Origin: Macrophomina tecta
Lineage: Eukaryota; Ascomycota; Dothideomycetes; Botryosphaeriales; Botryosphaeriaceae
NCBI GenBank assembly: GCA_024180945.1
Contig: JAKSGN010000013.1
Span: 124,001-188,000 of the forward strand
Length of the DNA: 64,000 nt
Direction: 5' to 3'
A program made the translations under genes and the position numbers. Under the pieces are notes generated by a model. That model ran no database searches. It was not told where the DNA came from and saw only the letters and a program-made list of their open reading frames with translations. Positions 42,801 through 53,546 of the stretch are shown in pieces. Every line of letters starts with the position of its first letter. Positions within the stretch are counted from its first letter, which is position 1.

Positions 42801-45800
42801 GTCTTCACTCCTGTATCTGCGGTCCGAACACCCAGTTCGACTACCACGGTGTACTCGGGATACACCGGATTCGTGCCAACGGTTATTACGGGTACTCCCG
42901 ACCCTTCCGGTCCACAAGTAGTCACTGTATCTGTGCTTACGCCGACTCCTGGTGTCCTAACTCCAGGCGTGACGACAACACTCGCTTTTGGTTACAGTGG
43001 GTCATCAACAACTACTGTGACCACTCTGCAGCCTGCTTCGACAGGTGCTCAGATTGTAACTGTGGTTCTCAACACTCCAACACCCGCCGCTCTCAGTACT
43101 ACGACTGTCACACGCCCAGGCTCTCTACTTATGCCAGAGACGTTTACTTACATGCCTGACCTGAGCGGTCTTCCTATCGTGACCGTGGTAATTAATACTC
43201 CTCTAGTTCAGCCGCTCAGCACAGCTACGACAACTATTACGCAACTCTACGCTGGAGCCACGACCAGCATCACAACTTTGACGCCTGCCTCGACTGGTTC
43301 GCCTGTTGTCACGGTTATGGTCAATATTCCCACGGCTCTGCCAACGGTGACTACAACAGTTGGCTACACTGGCCTCGCCATAACCACTGTCACCGTTCTT
43401 CCTGACACTACTGGCGGTGCGCAAATTGTTACGGTCAACGTCTATACGCCTGCACAACAAACAACTACTGTCACACTCCCGTACACAGGCCTGTTCGAAA
43501 CGACAACAACCCTCATACCCGCGGCAGCCGGCGCCAACGTCGTGACGATCCTCGTTCAGACGCCGATTGCGCTCCCGACAACGACGATTACTCAAGAGTA
43601 CGGAGGTATCACGCCTACAACTACGACATACGCTCCTGCAGCTACCGGTGCACAGGTTGTCACTGTACTCGTGGAAACCCCATCGGCCATTATATCAAGC
43701 ACGACAACTATCACAATTGCAGATACTACCGCACTTAGTTCCTTTACGACGACACTCACGCCAGCCTCCGGTGGCAGCGTCGTGACCGTTATCGTACACA
43801 CACCATCTCTGCCACCAATAGCTGTTACCTACACCTCCGGATACAGCGGATCTGCTCCAGTTACATCAACTTATGCGCCAAATCCGACCGGCCTCAACGT
43901 GCAGACTATTGTCGTCTACACGCCATTTGCTCCGTCGTCCACTCCTGTGGGTGCACTCCCAAGCACCACAACTCTCTATGCGGGTTACTTTGGCGACGGT
44001 CCTGTAACGTCCACGTTTTCTCCAGCCGCAACGAGTGATGCGGTTACTGTGGTAATATACACGCCTACGAACGAGCCTGGGCGTGTAACGTACACTCAAG
44101 CCTGGACCGGCTCTGTGACTTACTCCACGACGTATACCCCCAATGCTGAAGGATCAAATATTATAACCGTGGTCGTCAATACTCCTACTATTGCACCTCC
44201 TGCGAACATGCTGCCTGAAACAACAATTACTCAAGGGTACAGTGGAACCGCCGCATCCATCGCGACGTTTGCGCCGGCTGCAACTGGGGCCCAAATCGCT
44301 ACCGTGGTTCTCTACACGCCAATGAACCAACCAGGATACTACACCACTATCGAAGGTTGGACCGGAACTTTCGCGACGACGACCACCATTCCGCCGAATC
44401 TCTTAAGTGGCGCCAATGTTGCGACGGTCTGGATTCGGACCCCGACCTCTCTAAGAAGTAACCCAGGCTACGTTACCTTTACCGAAGGTTATAGCGGCTA
44501 TACCCCTACCACGGCAACATACTTGCCTGATACTACTGGGGGCTCTAATATTGTTACGATCCTAGTCCAGACGCCAACGCTTGTGAGGAGTAACCCTGGA
44601 TACGTCACCTTTACCGAGGGTTACAGCGGATCTACCCCCACCACGGCAACGTTTTTACCGGATACTACTGGGGGCTCTAATATCGTCACAATTCGCATAC
44701 AGACCCCGACTGTCGTGGCTACAGCCACGGTAACAATCACTAATGGATATGCTGGTACAATCGCACTAACGTCATCCATTCTCCCGGCGCCCACCGGTGC
44801 GAAAATCTTGACCGTGCTCATTCAAACACCTACCACTGGTTTCCTCACTCAAACTTCGACTAACGCGGTCGCCGTTCCTATTGCTACGGATGTCTGCGGA
44901 ATTCCCGGTGCGAACGCCGCTGGAACGTGCTTGAATTCTCTGCCGCCGCAGTGTCAGTTCGGTGCTTCTAGTAGCCTCCTGAGTCAAATCGTCGGAAGCA
45001 CCCAGCTGTCGGCCTGCCAGACAGCTCTTGGAGCTTTGGGGGCAGTCAATGCCGCAAGCTGCTTCGTTAGCAACGTGCTCGGCAGCTTGACTGGCGCCGA
45101 CGTCTTGACATGCTTGCAACAGAACGTGCCAATGTGTACTTCGTGCATCACAAGCCTCCCTACCGTCTGTGCGGCTTTCGAGAACAACGCTGCAGTCATC
45201 GATCCTACCAGCTACGGCCTTTGTCAGACAGCGCTTGGTACACTTGGGCAGGGAGGAGCTGCTACTTGCTTTGTTCAAAGCCTGGCGAGCTCGCTTACCG
45301 GCACCAACATCTTCAGCTGCTTGCAGCAAAATGTGCCCATTTGCCCGACCACAGCCGCCCCGGTGCCGACGTCGCTGCTTACCACCACCACCGTCACCGG
45401 CTGCGGCACCGCAACAGCAACTTCATGTGTCACGGGTTTGCCATCTGAGTGTCAATTTGGATCCACTCCTGGAATCATTGGCCAATTTTTCGGTTCCGCT
45501 AATGTTGCGGCCTGCCAGAGTGCTCTTGGTGTATTTGGAACCGTCGACGCTGCCGTTTGTTTCACCAACTCTATTTTCAACACTTTTACCGGCACAGACT
45601 TCGTCGGCTGTCTGAACAACCACCTTCCCATTTGCGGCGGCTGCGTGTCTACTCTCCCTTCCGCTTGCCAGCCGTCCAGTGGACTGACTGCGGCAGTCTG
45701 TCAAGCGGCTCTTGGCATTTATGGAAAGGGTTCCGCTGCACAGTGCTTCGTGTCGGACACTCTGAGCAGCCCCGTCGGAACCAATGTCCTCAATTGCATC

Positions 45801-46670
45801 AACTCTAACATCCAATTCTGTTCTCCAACTCAGGCACTTTCTACAACCACGCAGTTCTCTGGCGCCGTCGCCTACACATCGACCGTGGTTTCAACTAGCC
45901 CCGGCGCCTTCGGCATTCTGAATGGCGCCACCACCACGTATGTGCTCGTCAATTCGCCCGCTAACGGCCTCCCCACGAGCACCGTGGTAGGAGCTGGTTA
46001 TGCTGCGACGGAAACGATAACGACCACGCTGTGGGATATCTTTTTCCCTACAGCTACAAGCACGTACGTGCGTGTCACTATACCCACCTGTACAGCTAAC
46101 GGACTCGCCTACGCTGCTTACAACAATCCCTACGCGGGTGGTGGCACTGCCTCAAATCCATCATACTCTAACTTCAATGCGTCGCACTTCAACGACGATA
46201 CGATGCTCGGCAACATTCTATTTTCTGGCACCACACCCGCAAACATCAACTTCAACATCGATGGTACCGGCACGGGAATCCTTTACGGTGTCTCGCGCAA
46301 TCTGGTCAACACCGCGATCGTGTACGCAGGTTATTTCACCGTCCCCACTGCCGGCACTTACACGATCAGCTTCCCATCCCTGTCGACAGACGACGTCGCG
46401 TACCTTTGGCTGGGAAGTACAGCGCTGCAGGGCACGTGGGGCGAGGCTAACGCAAATTTGCGCTCGACATATAACCGCAATGGGGGCACTCTTAGCCGCT
46501 GGTTTACGGCGGGATATCTGTACCCGGTCGTCGTGCTATACGCCAATGCGCCTGGAGGCGCAGCTCTTAATTTAGAGATCAGTCCACCTGGGTCGTTCAC
46601 CGCGACACAGGATACTTCCAGGTATTTTAAGCAGCTGCAGTGTGGGGCGAGCGGGATAATAGCGACCTAG
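39830..46670 (+). pseudogene. 5'-truncated giant repeat adhesin with C-terminal GLEYA domain
   Basis: Cell-wall adhesin type protein. The open frame enters directly from the hAT edge (LPLGPNGVYTVVVET at 39831) in mid-repeat and runs 2279 codons to the stop at 46668, with no signal peptide and no start codon in the right place. 39831 to about 44870: more than 40 tandem units of about 40 residues (TVTSGYSGxxPTT, LPPGTDGxVTVxVQTP), Thr/Ser/Pro-rich and probably O-glycosylated. 44890-45835: Cys-rich region of four related units (CxxxLPxxC, CQxALGxxG, ACF, LxGTxxxxCL). 45840-46070: short stalk. 46080-46670: GLEYA/PA14-like lectin domain (NGLAYAAYNNPYAGGG, YAGYFTVPTAGTYTISFPS, STDDVAYLWLG). The 5' end, with secretion signal and promoter, is not in the window on this side. 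Without it the gene is presumably dead. Confidence 0.85.
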
Positions 46671-48503
46671 TAAGGGTGCAGCAAGAGATTGAGAAGAGAT
46701 GAGCTATCTTGACAACGCCTATAATTTCTACTACTTCGTCATGATGTACGCTATCAAGAGCCCCAGGGCTTAAGGGCTTTACAACCTGATAGTTAGTGGG
46801 CATGGGAGCCTTGGGGTGAGAAAGTTTCTGGGAGAACAGTTGATGCAATATCGGTTGTTTTGTTAGCTGATGAGCGGCGTTAGCTATAGATACCTAATAT
46901 TTTAATCGAGGCAAATAGAAAGCTTAGGCAAACCGGGCATCAAGACTTTAACCAGCCTCAGATTTTGCTCTTGTTCCACCAAGTCATACATATGGGGAAT
47001 TTGCCCGATATTCTAGCCAGATATGAGCGTTGAGGGATATTTTCCGTGTGCTGCTTGATTGGGTTACGGCTGGCATCTACGGTATACGCAGTGGCTTGCC
47101 AGGCGAAAAATGTTAATGATACTGATAATAATTCTTCTCCCTGCCGGCCTCAGCGGACCATTGCTTCAACGCAGGCATACCTTGTACTTCTCTCCTCTCC
47201 AGACCATGCCTCATTCCTCATTCTTTTCCAACCGCCGCCGTGGAGCGTCGCAACGGACGCCTCACCCACAGCGGCTACTGGCCCCTCTCCAACTTACCGC
47301 TGACCGCACTGGTGGGCTCATAGCATCCAAGGACACCCCTCCATTCGTCTTCATTATCGATTCATCCCAGCACGCGGCTTTGTGAACTGAATTTTGCATC
47401 CGACTGCAACTTTACAAAAGGCTGCGACGCTCACGAGGGAGAGCAGAAGCCGCGTGGAAGTCGCAGCAAGCCCTTTGGCTGGAGGAAGTTGAGAGAAGGT
47501 GTAGGCGCTCTCTTTCGTTTCCACTGCAACAGCGAGCCCGTAGGCAACAGGCGGAACTTTGATTGGAAATTGGAAGATTACCGGTAGGCGATACAATGCC
47601 AAGGGATCGCTAAAATTCCTGTCAACAAATCGTTCAGTCAGGGAATCCAGGAACAACGCTATCAATTTTTTTTTTTTTTTTAAAAAAAAAGCTGCATTAC
47701 TAACCGCCATTGAGAGTAGCAAAGAGTAGGCCGATCAGCATATTTCTCAGGCATGAGAAGACCCACAGGACGACTTTGGCATGAGAACAATCGATTGAAG
47801 CGCCAAGACCTACACACGCGTGCCTGCGGATTGCGCCATACTCGTTGAGGCACTTCCGCAGTTCTAGACACTGGGGAGAAATCGCATACTTACTCTCTTT
47901 GGTCACAGACTTGCTTTTCGACTAGAAGCAAAAGCGACCTCCAGCAAGATGTCATTCAATACAATATATCACGAGTCAATTGCTAAAAATTTGCAGGGGA
48001 CGGGTTGAGACGCTGCGTCAACAAGGCCGATCTCGGGAAGCTGGCTATATCTGACGCAACAGCAGCAGTACAGCCCCAGCCTTAGTGCAATCCTCCAGAT
48101 ATGCACATATAGCATGTTCCTGAGTATCAGCCTGCAGAAGACAGCCTCAGTTTGTGCAGCGAGTGAGACTGCTGCAATGGTGCGACCTTTCGACATCTCC
48201 AACGATCACCTCTTCGGTGCGCGCTGTGAGATGCGCGAGCTACTCATCGCAGCGCTCGCCGTCGTGAAAGCATCGCTAGGCAAAGGCCGATCATAAGCCA
48301 GCCGTTGGACTAAGCAAGTCAAGAGCAGCCAAAAAGCAGATGATAATTGGATGCGGAGAAGAAAAGACGGCAACGCCGACGAAAGATGATGATACAGGAA
48401 GGGAAGGAAGGTCTGGAGTGAGCTGCAAAACAGGATGTCGTTGACAGACACGTGACAATTGAAGCTAGTATATATTGCAGATTCCAAAATTAGTTTCTAC
48501 ATT
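46671..48503. other. Intergenic region without recognised gene
   Basis: Follows the adhesin stop. A T17/A9 switch lies at about 47664-47690. Several chance frames up to 122 codons on both strands have no family signature. Confidence 0.4.
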
Positions 48504-48576
48504 GCGGCCATGGCCTAGTGGTTATGGCGTCAGTCTTACACACTGAAGGTCGGTGGTTCGATCCCGCCTGGCCGTA
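48504..48576 (+). tRNA. tRNA-Val (anticodon TAC)
   Basis: 73-nt cloverleaf without intron: acceptor GCGGCCA pairs with TGGCCGT plus discriminator A; anticodon stem TCAGT/ACTGA around loop CTTACAC, so anticodon TAC reads GUA valine codons; T-arm GGTGG TTCGATC CCGCC. CCA is not encoded, as normal in eukaryotes. Confidence 0.93.
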
Positions 48577-49179
48577 GTATCTCGATGTTACATGTTTTCT
48601 TGTTGTACACATTCTTTTTGCTTTCTTTAGCGCAACTGCGTCTCGAGCAGCATGTATTGCCCGCAAACCTCATTTTTGATACAAAGGTATTTAGCTACTC
48701 CAATCGGCTCCACACTCTTCTTCCCTTCTACTCTCCGCCGCAAGAGGAATGAGCTCTAAGCGAGGTGAAACAACTGACCAACCAGCGTTCAGCGCCAACG
48801 CCAACGCTAGTGCCAACGCCACCCAAGCCCGTCTCCCGGAGCTGCACCAAATCGCCTTCCCCGGCGCGCCCTCGTGCCTTACTCAAGCAGACCCCTCGGT
48901 GGCGCTTTTTGCCCTCCCCCCGCCGTTCAGCCACTGCCGCGCCGGACGACCATGCCCTCTAGAAGAAAGTGCCTCCGCAGAAGATAAGGCCAATCAATCG
49001 ACCCACGGGGCCCCCCGGAGTGCTGCAGGTACGAATTCTGATGAGGTCATGGAAAGAACAGCAGCGTTGAAGATTGGAGATCTGGATTTTATATATATCC
49101 AGCCGCACATCCCGCGGGCATATTGAGTCGATCAATTGCAGTCTTCGTTTTACGACTTTCTTGCTACCGTGTGTGAAAG
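48577..49179. other. Intergenic region, RNase T2 upstream DNA
   Basis: Contains a 125-codon frame (48749-49126) of low-complexity composition without family signature, not called as a gene. Otherwise the promoter of the RNase gene. Confidence 0.4.
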
Positions 49180-50409
49180 ATGCAATTCCCATTCGCCTCA
49201 AGCACAGCAGCAGCGCTGCTGCTCGCCAGCCGGACGGCCAGTGCCGCCCTGTACAACACCAGCAGTCTGAACCACACCTGCCAGCTCAGTGAGTGAACCC
49301 CACCTCCGGTCCCCCTTGCCCCCTCCTGCCCCCCCAAGGAACTACAATCCTAACCCACAACAGCCGACCCCGTCCTTTCCTGCTCCGCCGCTGCGCAGCC
49401 AGGCCTAACCGACACCTGCTGCACCGAGACCTTCGGCGGTCTCGTGCTCGCGACGCAGTTCTGGGACACGTACACGGGCTACGAGACCGAGGGGCAGCTG
49501 CTGCCCGAGGCGTCGTGGACGATCCACGGCTTGTGGCCCGACTTCTGCAACGGGTCGTACACGCAGTACTGCGACCTGAACAGGCAGTATGACCCGGAGC
49601 CGAGTCCCAACACGACCAACGGCCTGCCCAACGGCACGTATCCCGAGGAGTTCAGTGGCTGTTTAGGGCTACTACTGATTGATGATGGATGGCTACAGGC
49701 ACCTTCGTCCCGCCCTACAACGGCTCCGACATCAGCAGCTTTATCGCGCCCTTCGGCCGCTACGACCTGCTCGCGTACATGAACACGTGCGTCACCTTCT
49801 GCTCTCTCATTCCTCGTCTTTCAAAAACTGAAAACCAAAAAAAAAAAAAAGAAAAAGAAAAAGAAAAAGAGAATAAGAAAAGAGACTAAGAAAGCCAACA
49901 GCTACTGGATCGCCCAAAACCAGCCCAACTGGTACCTTTGGGCACACGAATTCTCCAAGCACGCGACCTGCTTCTCGACCTTCGACCTGCCCTGCTACGG
50001 CCCGCGCTACCAGCCGCACGAAGACGTTATCGACTACTTCGAGACGGCCATCCTCTTCGATCGGCGGCTGCCAACCTACACCTGGCTGGCCGACGCGGGT
50101 ATTACGCCGTCCAATACCACCACCTACACGCTGTCCGACATCCAGGGCGCGCTGACGGAGGCGTACGGCGCGGTGCCGTACGTGGGGTGCTCGGGGCCGC
50201 GGTTCAATGAGACGGCCGCGGGCAACGGGACGAGCGATAACGGGCGGACACGGCTGAGTGAGACTTGGTATTACAGTCACGTGTTGGGGCGGCCGCAGGA
50301 GGGCGTGGCGGTGGTAGTGAATGCGACGGGGAGTACCAGTAACTGCGCGAAGGCGGCGGGCGCGGTATGGTATTATGAGAGGACGCCGAGCTCTGAAAGG
50401 AAGATCTGA
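49180..50409 (+). CDS. Secreted ribonuclease T2
   Basis: RNase T2 family endoribonuclease, acting outside the cell or in the vacuole. Exons 49180-49288, 49364-49654, 49699-49786, 49902-50409 (introns 75, 44, 115 nt) give 331 residues with phases consistent throughout. Signal peptide MQFPFASSTAAALLLASRTASA. Both active-site blocks are present: CAS I WTIHGLWPDF with H91, and CAS II LWAHEFSKHATC with H178, E179 and H183. Cys residues expected for the family disulfides are seen (CCTETF, CLNHTCQ region, CSGPRF), plus several N-glycosylation sequons. Intron 3 is unusual: a long run of A and AAAAAG units (about 49837-49890). Tail to tail with the twin-CX9C gene. Confidence 0.94.
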
Positions 50410-50576
50410 GAGAAGTCGGAACACTGGTCGTGACGTGGTACTCTTGGGGAGAAAAGAATTGAGAGCGTGGGTCTCGTAGATTTTGTGGGCTCCTGAACGC
50501 CTTGGGCAGTACCAAAAACTCCGTATATGCTGTTCATCCACATCCTTGCGAGTGAAAGTGAATGCTTGAGGGCCAA

Positions 50577-51641
50577 CTACCATCCCCACCATCTCTTGAT
50601 CGTATCGCCGATTGTCTCCTTCCCCTGTGATTGCCGCTCTAATCTCTTGGCCTTTTCTTCCTCAAACAGTGCTTCGACCTGCTTGGCAATGAGCTTGCTC
50701 TCCGCAAACTCTCCCTGAATAGCCCTCAATTCAATCTCCCGCTCCACTCCATGCAGCTCCTTCAACCTGTCCTCAAACTCCTTCCGCATCTTCGGACTCA
50801 GCCCTCTCATCTCATCCAAATTCCTCGCCAACTCTTTCTCTTCCATCTCCTTCGCCTTTCCCTCATCCACCTCCTCCTTCCCCAAGACCCTCAGCGGCGC
50901 GACATTCCCCTTCATCGCCGCCTCCATATTCTCCTTACTCAAGATGCTCCCAAACCGCGGAGGCTCCTCTCCTCTCGCCTTGGCCTCCTCGACCAACCTC
51001 TCCTGCTCCAGCATCCTTTGATACAATCGATCCGCATGCATCTGCACCGCCTCCTCGCGCTCCTTCCCCTCCCCCTGCACGCTCAAATAGCCCAAGGCCT
51101 TTAGGAACCGCGACTGCATCGTATAACACCGATCGAGCGCCTGCGTCTCCTTGCGACACATGGTGATGCGCGCGCTCCATGTGCCCGACCGGAAGCAGTC
51201 GGACAGCGCGAGTTGCTGGAACGCACAGTTCTCGAGCGCGGCGCGCCCGATGCCCGCGCGCCGGTCGTTGTACGCGGTGACGATGTCGGAGAGCTTCTCC
51301 TGGTCGGATTTCGTGCGCGCTTCGACGGCGGAGAGCGGCTCATAGGTCTTCCAGAGGTGGGCGAAGCGGCCGTCGGGGTAGAGGGAGGCGGAGGGGACGA
51401 CGGGCGAGGTCGCGGAGGTTGTAGCCTGTTGCTCAGGCGGTGCCGGGGAGGCCGGGGAGACTGCGGGGGAGAGCGCGCTCGTCGCGGAATGGGAGGAGGG
51501 AGAGGAGGCGGCGGCGGCGGCGGCGTTGTTGGCGGGGTGCGACTCTTTTTCGAGGAATTTCTTGAGGCTGGGGTCGAGCTGCTTTGCCGGGTCGGCGGCG
51601 GCACTGCTGCTGCCGTCGGAGGAGCCCCAGAACCAACCCAT
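50577..51641 (-). CDS. Twin-CX9C (CHCH-like) fungal protein with coiled-coil tail
   Basis: 354 residues from the Met at 51641 (MGWFWGSSDGSS), chosen over the Met 15 codons upstream because the MGWFWG start looks like a conserved N-terminus. Residues 139-172 contain two CX9C pairs (C139/C149 and C162/C172; ENCAFQQLALSDC and CRKETQALDRC), the CHCH pattern of proteins oxidatively folded by Mia40 in the mitochondrial intermembrane space. N-terminal 30-100 is low-complexity Ala/Ser/Pro. The C-terminal half is Lys/Glu-rich helix, probably coiled coil, ending RWWGW. Intronless. Mitochondrial location is inferred from the Cys motif only; precise function not recognised. Confidence 0.85.
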   Translation of the reverse strand: MGWFWGSSDGSSSAAADPAKQLDPSLKKFLEKESHPANNAAAAAASSPSSHSATSALSPAVSPASPAPPEQQATTSATSPVVPSASLYPDGRFAHLWKTYEPLSAVEARTKSDQEKLSDIVTAYNDRRAGIGRAALENCAFQQLALSDCFRSGTWSARITMCRKETQALDRCYTMQSRFLKALGYLSVQGEGKEREEAVQMHADRLYQRMLEQERLVEEAKARGEEPPRFGSILSKENMEAAMKGNVAPLRVLGKEEVDEGKAKEMEEKELARNLDEMRGLSPKMRKEFEDRLKELHGVEREIELRAIQGEFAESKLIAKQVEALFEEEKAKRLERQSQGKETIGDTIKRWWGW

Positions 51642-53546
51642 TGTGGCGGATGGAATCGAGGGTGAGAGCGGGGTGACGGAGGTCAATTGGACGTTAGGTG
51701 CGGAACAGTGCGGTAGATGTCGTGGTGACGGTAGCTCAGAGCTGTGAGAGAATTAAGTCTTGGCCGATCGGCGCTTCGGGGGTCCGACACACTCTCCACA
51801 GCTCGGCGAAGACAGATGAGAAATTCCCCTCCTCTGATTGCTTTATCACTTTCCGTCTGCACAGGGAATTATTCGGCTTTTCATGCTCTTTCGGTTCCCT
51901 CGAAGGTCCCGCGACGGGAGTGGCTACCATTGAAAATTCTCCAATGTGCTTTCCAAACACGGAACGTCAGGTTCAGAGCGCCTGCTGCCAATTTGATCCG
52001 AGTTCAAATATGCGGGCTGGAAACATAAGCGCGAGGACTTATCGACGTTTGAATTGTATCTGTCGCCTTTGAGAGTCGCCGGTCTTCCGGCAAATTCAAC
52101 TGACGCACCTGGACCATATGAGATAGCAATCGAAGACTGATGGATGCCGCATTCCAAACATCGGTGTTCACAGCCGCCCTCGCAACAATTGTATTGACAG
52201 TGCTTGTCAGTCTCGAAGTCGCTTCAGGAAATCCCGAGTAAGCCACGGTCTCGCCAACGTTGGCCAGTCGAGTTACACGCATTACACATGATTGTATGCC
52301 ATTGATGCAGTGATGATCTGCATAAACTTACGATGTGTCTAATATCCCTTCCAAATTAAACAAACATGTGTACATGTCCCATTTTGAAGCGTTTGTCGGC
52401 TGAGAAGCCCACTTCCAATCCTTTCACAAAATGGCGGAAAGGCAACGAAGTTGACCTGAGCTTGTTCTGTATCTCGAGCAGTACATCTCAAACATGAGCC
52501 TTCGGTGCAGTCGTAGCGTCAAACCTGTTTCATTGAGCTGATTTCCAGTACATATATCGAGCACTTTGAACTTCGGTGATCGCTCCTAGACTGAGCCTCG
52601 TGGTTAGTACCAACAGCCCATGCATGCCCAGTTTCCGCGTCCACTACAGCTTCGCTGAGCATGCTAATGTTCAGACGGTGGCCAAGCTGTTGCCGAGGCT
52701 TTGAAACACAGTCAGATCCGGGTATTATTTGTCACTAAGAAAGCTCAGCCACCCAAGAAAGCTCAAGGATTATTACAGACATTCAAAGGCTATTTGTATC
52801 GTCTCCGCTCTTAAGGCCCTCAACTCCTCACAATCAAAAGCACATGAATCACCTACCGGCCAAGACTCACTACTAAGACCTCTCGACCCCACTTTGAAGC
52901 GGACCGAATGCCTGAGTTTAGCCTCTCTACGGAGCGCTAGGATTCCGCCTAGCACCGGTCGTTCACAACACCACAGACCTGTGCTTGGCAAGAGACCTCC
53001 GCGCCCCTCCGCACTCGCCATTCCGCTCTTAACCTCCTTCTACTTTAGGAATTAAGCTCGAGCAACTTTTCTTGGCAGAGCGGGATTATTGACATAACCT
53101 ACGAAAGTAAGTTAGGATTACCAATTCCAAAAAGGTAAAAGCCTGCAAGCATACGGACGCGCTGACCTTATTAGTATTAGAAAAGTCTAAACTGCCTGTT
53201 CCATATCACCACTCGGCGATTGCCAAGAGACCTTGGCCGGGATATGTCTGGTACACGCTAACACGGGAAACATTCTTTAAGAACCGCGAACCTTATTAAC
53301 GCCTTGACATCCATCTATTAATTTGTTGATTCGTTGTTTGTCTATTTTCGTATAAGTCCATTGAGTATATTCTCCAAAATGCAAGCACACCGCTCCTCTC
53401 CGCTCCATACCCATCCGGGGAACTTTACGCTAGGTTCATCGTACATGGCGTTTAAGCTCTTTATCTCTGGGAATCAGTCAGAGTCTCCAACCCCCCAAAC
53501 TGCTCCCCACCTGTAGTATTTCGGCATACAACAGAGAACTCCAACC
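51642..53546. other. Intergenic region without recognised gene
   Basis: 1.9 kb between two divergent genes. Frames of 92 and 108 codons (52004-52282 minus, 52729-53055 plus) have no family signature. No tRNA or repeat found by eye. Confidence 0.4.

Noticed and set aside
39831..46670. Interpretation of the long repeat frame as a CDS starting at 39888
   Set aside because: The codon at 39888 is TTG, not ATG, and the frame continues upstream to the hAT edge in mid-repeat without signal peptide, so it is the truncated remainder of a larger gene.
48749..49126. 125-codon plus frame upstream of RNase T2
   Set aside because: Low-complexity Ala/Asn/Pro composition, no signal peptide or domain, overlaps the RNase promoter region.
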